Positions 49,447 through 61,287 are shown, counted from the stretch's first letter. The stretch is 64,000 nucleotides of DNA from Lucifuga dentata (GCA_014773175.1 VXCM01001501.1:1-64000), one strand, 5' to 3'. Notes: generated by a model from the letters alone, not told the origin. Made by a program: numbers and translations.

Positions 49447-50394
49447 AGAAAAAGAAGTTGACATAGTGAGTTTGTGTGTAAGTTATTCCTGCTGTCATCT
49501 GTACTGTACATTATTAGTGTCTATTGCATAGTATGTATGCACACATGCACAATACCAAAAATATCCATACTGTTTCCAAAGGAGTGAAGCCAAGACAGAA
49601 ATACAACACATGACAAGAAAACATGAGAGGCATAAAAATACTGTCAGCCCAAATAAGTGTCACAAAAGCAAATCTGAATGTTTGAGATGCGGATGTAAAA
49701 TCTATTTCCAAAACTGTTGGTTTTGGAATTAGACTGGCTGAGCGCCACAGTTCTTATGCCTGAGGAATGAGAAGGAAGTTCCAAGAAGGCACATTGCTGG
49801 GCTCAACATCGCCTTGGGCCTGTCACATTGTGGTTCCCATCACTCTGGTGCCAATATAAAACAGTTCTTTGTTTAAAGATATGACATACACACACATTGT
49901 TATCCATGTCCACATCAGTTGCAAAGGTTACGCTGACAAAATTAATGAAGATGCTGATATCTCAGAGCTGTCAGCTGCACATGTGTTCTGCAGACCAGCA
50001 TTACTTGTATACACTACTCTTCTTGAAACCAATCACGGAAGCATCATGCACTCCGCATGACTGATCATTTTGCCAACATAAAGACTGAAAAAGCAGCAAT
50101 TTATATTTTCCAAGTGGCTTGCATAACTTCCATTGACAGTTTCGATACAAGTGGAAAACCTCTCTTCTGTAATGGAAGAAGGTTTTGGGGGGGTTTTGTA
50201 GTTTCCTCAGAGCGTGGCTTTGGCACAGAGGCCTTCTGGGCTACAGCATGTTGGCTGGAACCAGACAACAGGAACTTTAAGTCAGCCACAGCTAGTAGAA
50301 GAAAGGAGCAATTGAACAATGATGTGCTTCTGATAAACAGAAAATGACTACCGCCTTCCCACGTTAACAGCATGTTTGGCACTGCTGTCCCCTT
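49447..50394. other. Unannotated interval between TTAA-2 copies
   Basis: No recognised repeat. A 96-codon frame at 50057-50347 shows no domain and no codon bias. Confidence 0.4.
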
Positions 50395-50852
50395 TAATAT
50401 GTTTTTGACATTCCCAAAGTTGCAAAACCTGAGATTCCCACCTATAGAAATTCATCCAGTAAGACAAACCCACAGATCCAGAGGCAACCTGAAAGCTTGT
50501 TTTTGATTAATCCTTTACTTCTGTAACATGTGTTGAGGTCAACATGTAACATATTGAACTTAGCGGCTTTCGTGTCTGATTGGACACACTCAATGAGTAA
50601 GAGTTTGGTGGTTTTCCAGTCAGAACACAGCAGGCTTTACAGCATGGGGCCTTAAAGAGACAGTAACTAAAACGACCTGTTTTCACTCAGTGTGCACAAT
50701 GCCACCGCAGCAAGGTAGAGAACATGTGGATTCATGTTTTTTGTTTTTTTTTTAACCCATGAATCCACATTAGCAAAGCACTGCAAAAGTTTAAGAATAG
50801 ACTCCTAAATGAAAAAAAGAACATGGAAATCTGTATAATTTGTCCCCTTTAA
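50395..50852 (+). mobile_element. TTAA-2 element copy B
   Basis: It shares with copy A the CTTAAAGAGACAGTAACTAA and TGTTTTCACTCAGTGTGCA blocks near 50651, and the ACATGGAAATCTGTATAA right block near 50820. The right end is GTCCCCTTTAA. The left boundary is uncertain because CCCCTTTAATATG there does not match the copy A terminus. It contains a 12-bp inverted repeat at 50725-50769. Confidence 0.68.
50725..50769. repeat. 12-bp perfect inverted repeat
   Basis: TGTGGATTCATG (50725-50736) pairs perfectly with CATGAATCCACA (50758-50769) around a T-rich loop of 21 bases. It is inside TTAA-2 copy B and is absent from copies A and C. Confidence 0.8.
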
Positions 50853-51914
50853 ATGCCACAAAGAGGAATAAGTACAACCCACTCAGCTTCTGAAAAAAAG
50901 GTGCGAAAAGGTGGTTCAGGGTGTAAAATGGCCACTATTCCATTATGACTACTGAAGAGGTCGGACAGATAAAACACACTTAGTCAAAGGTTTGCATGGT
51001 AAGTTTTGGCAATGCAACAATTTATTCAGCAAATAATCTTTCTGCCAAAATAAATATCCTCATTTCCTCACCCTTTATGCACACATGCACACACACACAC
51101 ACATTTCACTTGATGACTCCGCGCAATGGCATGACTGCATCTGCAGCACCAAAAAGACAACTGCCAGTCACCCAGCAGAGCTCATTGTTACTCAACACAC
51201 AAACACACACATACAAAATGAGCTTACGTTAGCCTCCAGTAGGTTTTGCAGTGCAAAGAGAAAGTGTTGATGCAGTTCGCCAACATGCACTCTTGACCCC
51301 AAATAGCCATAAAACCACTGCAAACCGATGAGCTGCTGCAGATGATGGAAGAGGCAAATGGCTTTCTAAAACATTTAAACCAAATACAATCGTGGCACGA
51401 CATTTCTCCACATCATTTCAGCAAGTAGTTTTATACAATGAAAAGCTTTAACACTGCTCATGTATAGGCAAACAGACTCACTAAGACAAACAGAAGAAGA
51501 CTAGGGCCCGTCTGCAGATTAGAGTGAACCCACTGCACACTCCACTGGTGCAGAAAAGTTCAATGCCAGCTAGCAGCTTGACATTCCATATGAAAACAAA
51601 CAGTGAGTAAGGTCGAGAGGTAGAAAGTTAATGTTTCTGTCTGTGTGTGACCGTGTATTATACTTTTGTGTGTACACAGTCACGACCCCTGAGTCTAAAG
51701 ATCTCATTTCGATGTGTGTGCATGTGTGTCTTAGAGAGAGAGAGAAAGAGAGACTCTTAAGCTGCACACATATGTAGTGTTTGTTAACCTTTTATTTTGC
51801 TGCCTAATACTGACAGACCTTTTCAAAATGAAGATTGAAAATACTTTTCAATTTATTAATGCTAGTTATCAGTAAAATGCCTTGGTAGTGAGTAACAAAG
51901 CATATTAATGCTGG
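50853..51914. other. Unannotated interval with short CA and GA runs
   Basis: CA run at 51083-51103, GTGTGTGCATGTGTGTC at 51714 and a GA run at 51734-51752. No gene seen. Confidence 0.45.
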
Positions 51915-52017
51915 TACTTGTCCATTTTGTGCTGCTTTCTATTTCTACTTTTACATTTCAGAATAACTTTTACTTACTATATTTAACTGATGGTTGTAGT
52001 TACTTCCATTTTTTTTT
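51915..52017. repeat. Eroded AAGTACTTTTAC-type hAT repeat
   Basis: CTGGTACTTGTCC, TTTCTACTTTTACATTTC and AACTTTTACTTAC resemble the abundant teleost hAT-derived repeat rich in TACTTTTACT. It is truncated by TTAA-2 copy C. Confidence 0.4.
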
Positions 52018-52521
52018 CTCATTTTTATAGTATAACACGTTCAACATTGTCAGAGTTGGAAAGCTTGAGACTGAAGCTTATAGAAATGCTTCCAGTAAGA
52101 CAAACTCACTGACCTCCCCTGAGAGATTCATTTTTGATTGGTTGTTTACTTCTATAACAAGTCGATGTCAACATGAAACATATTTGAATTTACCTGCCTA
52201 CACACCTGGTGAGACGCATTCACAAAGTTTGAAGCTAGCGAGCATTTGGCTAGTGTCTGTGTTTCGTAGTCTGTGTGGGTGCTGCTAGCATAAGACTGAT
52301 GCAGCTAGCCAATCAGAATATAAAACAGAACTTCTGTTTGGGAGAGCGCCTTAAAGAGACAGTACCTAAAACAGCCTGTTTTCACTCAATATGCACAGCA
52401 GTGCTGCACCGTGAGAGCAGAAATAGATTGTGCTTTCTTGTACATTGAAGCACTGGAAATGTTTCAAACTATATCCACAAATGACAATAAGAACATGGAA
52501 ATCTGTATATGTCCCCTTTAA
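52018..52521 (+). mobile_element. TTAA-2 element copy C
   Basis: The core block reads CCTTAAAGAGACAGTACCTA near 52349, followed by ACAGCCTGTTTTCACTCAAT. The right end is ATGTCCCCTTTAA at 52521. The left end is eroded and its position is approximate. Eroded hAT-type repeats lie on both sides. Confidence 0.68.
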
Positions 52522-52889
52522 ATTCAACATGAGATAAACTCATAAAATGTATCTGTTGTCAGGTAAAAACCTTGTATCTATGCCTTGCATTAGCACAATG
52601 CAAATTGAGTGTAGAGATGTTTATAATCCTTCAACTGACTGAAAATCCCCAGAAACAAACAGGGTGAAAAACCTTCCATCTCAATTTTTGGGTGAAAGTG
52701 TTTTACCTTAATTTTTGAGTATTTTTACAATTTGATACCACCATTTCAAAAATCCAAGAGATCCAAGGTTTGTCATATTGTCAGCTGAAACACCTTGTAT
52801 CTCTAATTTTGGGAATTTTCATTGCTGATGCATTAACATGAACCAGATACATGTCAATGCATAAATAATTTAAGTCCCTGACAGGCACC

Positions 52890-53062
52890 ATTCTTCACAA
52901 TGACTACTTTTATTTTGAAAAATTGAGCACATTTTACTGTTACTTGTTTGCTTTATGCAGCAATTTTACTTGTAATAGAGAATTTTTTTTTTTTCTATTG
53001 TGGTACTAGTACGTTTCCTACAGTAAAGGATTTGAGTACTTCTTCCACACTGCTTCAGTGAC
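52890..53062. repeat. End of an AAGTACTTTTAC-type hAT repeat
   Basis: GACTACTTTTATTTTG, GCAATTTTACTTGTAATAG, GTGGTACTAGTACG and GGATTTGAGTACTTCTTCCA follow the order of the common teleost hAT repeat terminus, ending CACACTG. Confidence 0.5.
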
Positions 53063-53285
53063 CTACTGCTAAAAAAATAAAAAATAAAAATAAATAAAAA
53101 TTCTGAAAGAATCAAAAGATCCATTAATGCAGCAGATTAAATTAATTAGAGGAGAGATATTATTATGGAAAAAAAATCACCTTTACAGGGATGCAACAAT
53201 TTTCTCTCTACTTGCTGCAGTCATACCAAAGCTAGTAACCTGATTGGCTGAAAGCAGGTCAATAGGGTTCACTCTCATTTTTTAA

Positions 53286-53312
53286 AGGGGGGGGGGGNAA
53301 GGGGGGGGGGGT
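53286..53312. repeat. Poly-G run with N
   Basis: G12-N-AA-G11 around 53298; its length is unreliable. Confidence 0.85.
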
Positions 53313-53636
53313 GCTGCAGGGACCCACACATGGAAGGTCTGCTCCAGTTTTTCTCACTTTCTCTCTCTGTCTCTCCTTTGTCTGCAGTGTTTGTTTGCTC
53401 TGGATTTGAGTGATTCTTCTAGTGTTGAAGCTTTGTCAGCACACACCCTAATGGCAACCTCTGCTAGAGAGATCTGGGACTGTGCCGCCACTATTACAGG
53501 GGAGCTGAACTCGTCTCATGGGCGTGCCCCCTTCACCTGTTGATTCACGCCACCATGCTGTACTCATCACCATCTCGCTGCGTGTTGCTAGATGTGCACA
53601 CATGAAATAGAACTGAGCATGCATACTTTCTCTCCC

Positions 53637-53640
<4 letters not shown>

Positions 53641-53667
<27 letters not shown>

Positions 53668-53692
53668 CCTCTCTCTCTCACACAAACATACA
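53641..53692. repeat. (TC)n microsatellite
   Basis: TC array with two CCC interruptions, then CACA. Confidence 0.88.
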
Positions 53693-53769
53693 CATTTTGA
53701 CACACATACACAAACTACCTTTCTGACTTTCTGCTGATTCCTTCCCCCCTTCACTGTTCAGCTATCCGT

Positions 53770-54275
53770 TAGCACATGACAGAGGAAAGTCACTAATTAG
53801 ATTTATCTTACGTACTATTTTTAGGTACTGGTACTTTACACTAGTATTTCTATTTTTGGAAGACTTTCTACTTTTCCTCCACTATGTTTCTGTGGAAAAT
53901 ATTGTAGATTTTACTCCTCTATGTGGAGACTGCAAACACATGTACATCTGATGGTTGAATTGATTACATTTTAGTTTAGTTAGTAAGCTCATAAAATGTC
54001 ACTAATCTTTCTTTCTTTCTTTCTTTCTTTCTTGCTTGCTTGAATGCGTGAAAATTCTCCAAGCTGGGGAATAAGATTCTCACCCAACAGAGAAACTAAA
54101 TTCTACTCTTTTTCATAACAAGTACTTTTCTTTTGATACATGAGTACATTCTACTGCTAGTTCTTCTACTTATGTAAAAATTGGAATGCATGAATTTTAC
54201 TCGTAGTTTTCCACTGTGGTACTGCTAGTTTTACTTAAAGGATTATAGTACTTATCTGACCCCCAGTGCCTGAAT
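53770..54275. repeat. Long eroded AAGTACTTTTAC-type hAT repeat
   Basis: The left part has TAGGTACTGGTACTTTACAC, TTTCTACTTTTCCTCCAC and TAGATTTTACTCC. The right part has AACAAGTACTTTTCTTTTGA, ATGAATTTTACTCGTAG, GTGGTACTGCTAG and TTACTTAAAGGATTATAGT. A (CTTT)n array (54008-54034) splits it. It probably belongs to the same family as 52890-53062. Confidence 0.5.
54008..54042. repeat. (CTTT)n-(CTTG)n array
   Basis: About six CTTT units then CTTGCTTGCTTG, inside an eroded hAT repeat. Confidence 0.88.
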
Positions 54276-55092
54276 CACAGGTTCAGTCAGTGAGTATCTG
54301 GCAGATAAAGAGAGGCCGTGGTGCGTGTCGCGCAGTTAGCTTTTACAGCTCTTTCTATTCTCTGTCTTGTCATCACTCTGAAAAACTTTATCACCCAGCC
54401 TTATGCTGTAGTGACAAATTTATCACTGCAAAGGCTTAGAATGCCACCCTCTGTATAACAGTGGCCAGATATCCATAACCCATTTTCAGTGCTTCTCCTT
54501 CTGAAAAGTTCCTCTGATTAAATATTTTGACACCATTGCCCAAGCAAACAGACCTGCACTGACTTGCTGTAATTTAAAACCCAAATATATGCAGACGGGG
54601 ACTCGGATAAACTGTTTCAAAGTGCCACAATATTTACACTAAATAACACTCTTTTCATTCTTGATTCAAAGCAGGACACCAACCTGTCTAGCCTCCCGCA
54701 CTTTCTGGAAACTAGCAGCTACTCCTCTCCTTTATAGCCAAACTCAGGTTCTATGACTGGACATATTCTCTAACAACTGGAATGACACTCTTTTGGCAGG
54801 AATCACAAAGCTGAAAAGTGCTGAACAATAATCGACACAGTGCTTGAAAATTCAGGTGGGATTTCAAAACACTCTTGTCAGGTGAGTGGAGGGAGTGGAA
54901 CGGGAAAGAGCGGCGTGACTCATCACTATGAAATCAAATATGGATTCATCCCTGATAAGGAGTTTAAAAACTCATCTATTATCACTTTGTCCCTCATAAC
55001 ACCCCTGGGTGCAGGACTGGGAGAGACTAATCTTTGATGAAAGAATTTCCAAAACTGTCTCATGTCAGTTTGACCCTCAGCTCACCCTTATA
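54276..55092. other. Unannotated interval
   Basis: No gene or repeat recognised. Confidence 0.45.
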
Positions 55093-55219
55093 CTCTTCTT
55101 GGATGGGAAAAGCGAGGCGGATTTGTGTTGAGCGCGAGCCTGAGGGAGGTACAGCNCTCTTCTTGGATGGGAAAAGCGAGGCGGATTTGTGTTGAGCGCG
55201 AGCCTGAGGGAGGTACAGC
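55093..55219. other. Single-N gap with 63-bp flanking duplication
   Basis: The block starting CTCTTCTTGGATGG and ending GAGGTACAGC flanks N at 55156. Confidence 0.9.
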
Positions 55220-55402
55220 GGGTGGATGTGGCTGAGTAACAGCCATGAGGGAAGCACACTGTCAGTCCTGTGATAGCCGTATGAGATTCCACATGTTCTG
55301 ATAAGTAATTCCTCCCTCCCATCCTCCCTCCCTTCTCCATCACCATGTGGTTCATGGCCCTGAGTCATAGTCCGCACTTTCTCTTGCTGCCTCACCCCTT
55401 CA

Positions 55403-55406
<4 letters not shown>

Positions 55407-55438
<32 letters not shown>

Positions 55439-55445
55439 TCCCTCT
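55407..55445. repeat. (CT)n microsatellite
   Basis: About 13 CT units with CCC interruptions. Confidence 0.88.
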
Positions 55446-55645
55446 TTCACCCAATGTGAAGAGGACTCTTCTTGCTTCTGCAGCGGCCATCCCACAGGGA
55501 ACTCAACAGAGCAGCCTCCTGCTGATGACTCATTCACCAACACTGAGAGCGAGTTCCACTCCGCACCACCCACTTTCCAGCCCCAACAGCCCACCACACC
55601 ACACCCAGGCCTGGATCCCAGTCCTCCACGGCCTGCTTGTCTGGA

Positions 55646-55646
<1 letters not shown>

Positions 55647-55690
<44 letters not shown>
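55647..55690. repeat. (CT)n microsatellite
   Basis: About 18 CT units with one GT. Confidence 0.88.
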
Positions 55691-55699
55691 TCCTCTCTC

Positions 55700-56020
55700 T
55701 GCCAATATGACTGCATGTATGTCTGCTTGCCCCTTTTTGCCCGTTTCTGTCTTTGTTTGACTTTGTCTGCTTGGTTTCCACTCTGCATTGCTGCTCTTTC
55801 TCTTTGGTCTCTTTCTCTGCCTGCATGCCTGTCTTGTCTACATATCTCATAGTTTATCTATCTTAATACTCCCATCTGCCCATCTGCTTGCCTGTGTTTC
55901 TACCAGCTTGCAAATCTTACTACAGTCTGAATTCTGCCTGCCGAGTTTGCCGTCTTGTCTGTCAGTCTACCTGTCTCTATGCATGCCTGCCTTTTTGTCT
56001 CTATCAGTCTTTCAGTCAGT
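55700..56020 (+). repeat. Degenerate TCTG/TGCC-rich tract
   Basis: Frequent TGTCT, TGCCTG, TCTGCC and CAGTC words produce open frames rich in Cys, Leu and Ser without other coding signs. It resembles the tract at 9690-10030. Confidence 0.55.
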
Positions 56021-57173
56021 CCCTTGGCACTAAATTGCAAAGTCAAAATAGTGCAGGACAATGTGCGTCGACTGCCCTGTCTGCATGTTAAATGCTGAAG
56101 ACTTGGACAGAAAGATAACAACAGTGTAATTCATGAGCTTGCCAAAAGGAATCTTAAGAGAAGAGAGCATTTTCATTCTGCCCAGATTTAAGTTCTCAAG
56201 AATTGTACTTCGGCAGCATTTCCACCTTCTGTGTGTGAACCTTTATCTTGAAATGTGTTGTGAAACTTCTGATGAAACCTCCTGAGTCACTGTTGGTTTC
56301 AGCAGCTGTCAGACAAACGTGTTCTGCACAAATCTATTTGCTATTTGATTTGTTTAGGGTAAAAAAAATAAATAAATGAATGTATATAAGAGGCTTCCTT
56401 GTGTCCCGGCCTTGCAGGGTGTCAGGTTGTTGATATGAAGACCAACGTGCTCTTCAGACACCCTCGGCATGTTGCAACTGGAGATTTGTTGACCATTGCA
56501 AGAGCAATAAGGATTTTTAGGGGCATTATGACTGGGTTAATAAAACACAGCTGCCCCTAAAAGTCCCTCACTTTTCTTGCTGCCTTTTCTTTCTCTTTCC
56601 CTCCCTCCCTAGCTTAATCTTTCAATGTCTCATTCCAAACCTTTGAGATCGAACTGCAGCTTTTGCTGGCTCCTCAGGCGTGATTTTGGTTCATAACTTT
56701 TGTATCTCTGCAATCGTGGCTGAAGGAAGGCAAGAATCTGGAATGATCACAACTTCTGAAGTTTGAACTTTTAGGGGGGATGCGTCGTATATTTCACAAA
56801 AAGCAAGCACGCTTTCCAGTATTTATGAATTGTATATTTATAATGGCAGAGTTTTATTGGGATTTACACTGACGTTTTTAAAAGGGGTCAAATGAGTTCA
56901 GAACAGAATTTCCAAGAAGGAGAGCTCCGTGTGTTCATTAGCAGTTCAGCTTTCACAGAAAAGGTAAACACAATCTGAAGCTTTTACATTAGCAGAGTTT
57001 TCTATATTATGCTCACATACCATATTTAAGCGCTGGTGTTTAATTTGAGAACTACATGAACCCAGTGACCCAGAACACAAAAACTGGGAAATGTAGGAAA
57101 CTTCTATTTAAAGTAAGCCTATAACCCTGCTAACAAATGGTGTGAGGAGAGAAAATGTGAGACAGCCGTAGGG
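56021..57173. other. Unannotated interval
   Basis: No gene or repeat recognised; a short CT-rich patch at 56585-56610. Confidence 0.45.
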
Positions 57174-57200
57174 AAAAAAAAAAAAAAAAAAAAAAAAAAA
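57174..57200. repeat. Poly-A run
   Basis: A27 after TAGGG. Confidence 0.85.
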
Positions 57201-57539
57201 GATGTAAGCAACACTGTGCAGCAAGTGGCGAGATGAGTCCGATTGGGCCTTTTAAACAATGTGAAATGCCACTGAGAGAGGCTTGGCAGGCAGTAGCAGC
57301 CAGCACTGTTTAATATCACAACTTTAATCAGCACACTTGGTGAATATCCCAGAGCTCCCTGTAGCCATGCTGCTTATTCAAACCAGGCTCATTCCACCAA
57401 GCCTCCCTTACTAGGCCCTCAGCTCTCATACTCTGCCTGGCTCCAGCTCTCACACAGCAAACATGGAGAGCTTTTGGCTGGAATGGCTTCATCTGCTTTC
57501 TGCGGTGTGTCATTGTGCTTTAGTGGGCTTCGTTACAGC

Positions 57540-58070
57540 GAATCTGCGAGGATAGCGGGACTGATAAAATGTACTACATCTTAAAAAGTCATTTGTAACC
57601 TTATTCATTAGCATTACATCATCTGATGAAATCATAAGGAATTTAATTAGAACTTAAAGACGACGTGTCAATTTCCAACTTACTGTAAACGCAGCATGGA
57701 GTAGCAGGCTTGTAAAAACAAATGGCCTGTCACTGATTTGTTGTACATGGCATACCAGTGAGAACATTAATAACGTGTTAAAAAGCAAATATTGATCATA
57801 AGTAAATCAAGCAGGAAGATAAATTGAACGATTTACTACCTACTCTGATGTCGAGGGAGACTATTTCATTTACGAGACAGGTTGAGTGTCTTTTAATAAT
57901 CACGGAGGTCTTGTGTTTTTAAAATAAAAATCCCATGCTTCAGCGAATGTCTTGCCTATGTGTCACTTGCAGCATGGAGATGCCACCATAACCCTGCACT
58001 CTATTAATTACATAAAGCATCTAGTGTCAGGATGCTAAATTCATTAGTGAGGTATGTACGGCATTCTAGG
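57540..58070. promoter_or_regulatory. Candidate conserved non-coding tract (unverified)
   Basis: About 530 bp of complex non-repetitive sequence with no frame, no microsatellite and no match to repeats in the window. It holds several homeodomain-type cores (TTTAATTAGA, ATTAATTACA, TTCATTAGTG) and an AAATCATAAGG. That texture is typical of developmental enhancers, but this is a judgement of style only. Confidence 0.25.
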
Positions 58071-59049
58071 GTCAGGACAGATATAGAAACAGGCCTCCAA
58101 AACAACTTCTTCCCCACTTGACACACTTGTTAAACATAATAGAAGACAGAACTTTATGTTTTTTGACCTGTTCTAAGTTTCTGACATAAACGGCTAAACG
58201 TTTGGTCTAATCCAACAAATACAAAAAGGGTGTAACTGATTTGCTTTTAACTTGGCCTAACTCAGGTTTTCATAGTGTCATCAAGAGAGAGAAACCTGAG
58301 AAATGAATTAAGCTTCAAACAAAATTTTTCCCTAGAACTTTAACTTCTCTCTCTCTTTTTGTTTTTGTTTTTTTTTTTCCTTGTTTGGCCTATATTTTGT
58401 TCTGGCATAAAAAAGCCAAGGAAAAACTGATTTCTTTGAAAACAATTTATCAGGAACTATCCTGTTCAACAGAATGAGGCCTGGCTGAGAAATGGCATGT
58501 GAAAGCGGTTCATCGCTGCATGCATCAGAGTTTCAATCTGCTCTGCTTTTTTGTGTTTTCTTTGTTTGAGAGACCTGTTTCTGTACGTTTGACCATACAA
58601 AGGTTTTCATCCAAATGTGACATTCACTAACCTTTTGAGATATACTGTAAGTATTTAACTTTACATTCATTTTTAAACTCAGGCACCTGCAGCTGTTTGC
58701 AAGCGTAGAGTTTTTGTGTAGTTTAACACCTGAAGTGCAGCTCATAGAAAAAAAAATAACTATAATATTCTTGTAATATTCTCTGGGACTTAGAATGTAT
58801 CTGCAGTATTCATTAATGCCTCCATTTTAACGCTGCATTATTTTATGTTTAGTCTCTGATAATGTCATTCTTTAGAAATTCTAAATAATATTAACTAATT
58901 TATGTCACTCAGTATGTGTTTATAGTGAGCTCATCCTGTTTTATAGTGTGATTTTATCTCCTGCCATATTTGTATGATATTCGGAAAGTGGAATCTTTAT
59001 AACTTGGTGGTCACATGAGCCAGAAACTGGGACTTTGTAGGCCAGTTGA
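58071..59049. other. Unannotated interval
   Basis: AT-rich, with a T run at 58368-58378. No gene recognised. Confidence 0.45.
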
Positions 59050-60350
59050 ACGAATTAAGACTCACCTTGCCCGCAAAGACCCAGCCTCTGAAACATATTA
59101 TCATCCTCATCATCATCATCATCGCCGGGGCATCTGCGTGGAGGAAACTCCAACTGTCACCTATAAAGGTCTCCTTTCTAATCCCGTACAACATTTTTCT
59201 ACTAATCGTTGTGGAAAAAGAGTGTCCAGACTTTCATCTGAATGTGACCACGCCAATACATACCCACCGATCGCTGCTGCCTGTCACTGTCTGGAGAAGT
59301 AGGTGATGCTGCCCGGTGGTTGTTACCTGTGTACTGGGCAGGTGTCAGCATCCCGTACATTATGGGGACTTTGCGTAAAAGCACCGAGTTGAACGATCGC
59401 CTGTCTGGATGTCTGGCTGCCTGCGAAGTTGAACTTCCCCATCCATCCGCCGCCAACACCACCGCCACCGCCGCCCCAGAAAGATCTGATCACTTGGTGT
59501 TGCACGCATCCCAAAATGAGCAAGATTATCCTTTTGGGGGTGTGTGTGTGTGTNGGGGGGGGGGGGGGGGATTGTCTTTGAGAATAAGTCGGACAGTCCC
59601 CTTGATCCTTTCCCCCGTTCCAAGGAGAGAGAAACGTGCAGACGCAACAGTGTCGCGCCTTATGCCAATCTCCCCCTCCCTTCCCTCACATAAAGCTAAA
59701 GAAATCCCCGGTGCGCACCCACCATCCAGCACCCACTAACCCAGCCTGTCACCCACAGATCCACGAGGCGCAGACAGAAAGGAGTCGCTGGTGTTATTGC
59801 CATGTTGCAACCTCGATGTTAAGAGCAGGATATTCCCAAACAGCTGGAAGGAGCTGATATATGGTGTCCTGCGCCCTCGTGTTGGGCCGTCCCCAAAATG
59901 GACCAGTGCTAAGTGGTAACTGGTTATTTTCAGCGCGTCACTGGCTCGTGTCCAATTATAGGTTTCCGTCGCGGGCGCAGCAATGTGGACCAGTATTTCC
60001 AATCATTCTGAATCAATTCTTAAAATTGCCGATAGCGCTGTGCTGAGTGACGTCCGAGCATGTGTGTTTGCCTGTAACTGCACACATTCCTGCGGTGTGT
60101 TGCTTCGCCCGGCCACATGCGTCAGACAGACCCGTGCCGTGCCGTGCCAAGCTGCGTCTCCAGCCGCTGGGTGGCTCGTCTGCGTCTTGTCTCAAGGTGT
60201 TCCCCTCTTTTATGCAAGATCGATGCTATGGATGATCAGGTTATCACACCTCTCCAGTTACCTCCCAGACCAGCAACTTGTTAGCGCGCTGCGACCCCTG
60301 CTGGCGGCTACGAGTCATTTCACTTCACCAGTCACGTGTCATACAGAACC
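59050..60350. promoter_or_regulatory. CpG-rich stretch, candidate promoter or first exon region
   Basis: CpG dinucleotides are much denser here than in the surrounding DNA, for example around 59380-59500, 59860-59990 and 60040-60310. The stretch includes a CRE-like TGACGTCC at 60048, CCAATTATA near 59952, and a CACGTG E-box near 60333. It lies 2-3 kb upstream of the only convincing coding exon and on the side expected for its promoter. No start site or donor can be fixed by eye. It contains one assembly N at 59554 within a TG/G run. Confidence 0.4.
59540..59572. repeat. (TG)n-N-(G)n
   Basis: TG array, N at 59554, then about 16 G. A gap inside the CpG-rich stretch. Confidence 0.85.
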
Positions 60351-60364
60351 TTGTTAAAGTCTCA

Positions 60365-60392
60365 GATGTCTCTCTCTCTCTCTCTCTCTCTT
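60365..60392. repeat. (CT)n microsatellite
   Basis: About 12 CT units at the downstream edge of the CpG-rich stretch. Confidence 0.88.
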
Positions 60393-60464
60393 TCCGTGTG
60401 TGATCACGTGTAACATCCTGGACAGACTAATTACGGTGTGAATGCTGGTTTCTTTGATGGACGT

Positions 60465-60860
60465 CCATTCTTTTCTATTCTATTGTGTTGCATTCTATTC
60501 TTTCTGGTACAGTATTTTGCATTGCAAATATATGATCTTATATTGTCTTGCGGTTAGCGTTCCATTTTACTATGATAATGGTGCATATGATCTGCCCTGT
60601 GATGCTGCACTTTTCTGTTTATTTAAATTCAGTTTTCTTCTACTCTTTCTGTTATCATGCATTCTATTCTATTATTAGGTTACACTGTATTTCTTCTATT
60701 TTGCATTTATCTCGTTCTGTTCTTGTTCTGTTATGATGCATTTTATTAGACTTCATTATCTGCCATGCAACGCTGTACTTCTAATTCTATTCTATTCTAT
60801 TCTATTGTATTATCTGTTATTATATTGTTTTACAACACATTGCATTCTTTTTTTCTTACA
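60465..60860. repeat. Degenerate (ATTCT)n tract
   Basis: ATTCT words recur throughout (CTATTCTATTGTG, CATTCTATTCTATTATTAGG) and there is a clean run of four to five units at 60784-60807. An expanded and decayed pentanucleotide array. Confidence 0.7.
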
Positions 60861-61287
60861 TTTTCTTATGTTATCTATTTTATTGTTGAGGTCATGCTCT
60901 ACTTTAAGTGTCTGGTGACGCTCTCATCCGGCATCAGTCAGCTGCTTCAACACATGAAGGAGGCTGGGATACCGGAAATTGGGCGTGTTTTTTTTCAAAA
61001 TAAAATATAGGGTGAGTGATTGGTCCTGGAAGATCCATTATATAGATGAATAGCAATTATGGCTTTTTATCCTTTACACTCCTTGTTAAATACACGTTTC
61101 TTTTGCCTCTTGTTTATTGTAGCAATGAAAAGGTTTTAATTGATGTTTCTGGAAGGTTTTATTTTGAACCTTCAGACCACATGTTCAGTCTTATGTTTAG
61201 GGAAACTTTACACTGGAACAATGTCAGACTTTGGCAGGCTCCGCGGCTTCTAAACTATCAGATTTAGTCCGTCATACGTCGGCACGG

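Noticed and set aside
59320..59739. 139-codon frame in the CpG-rich stretch
   Set aside because: Crosses an N and a G homopolymer; no splice or codon support.
59800..59816. RFX X-box-like sequence
   Set aside because: The second half-site does not fit the consensus.
60905..61017. Possible exon ending at ATAGG|GTGAGT
   Set aside because: The protein-like frame hits a stop right at the donor and no acceptor is evident.
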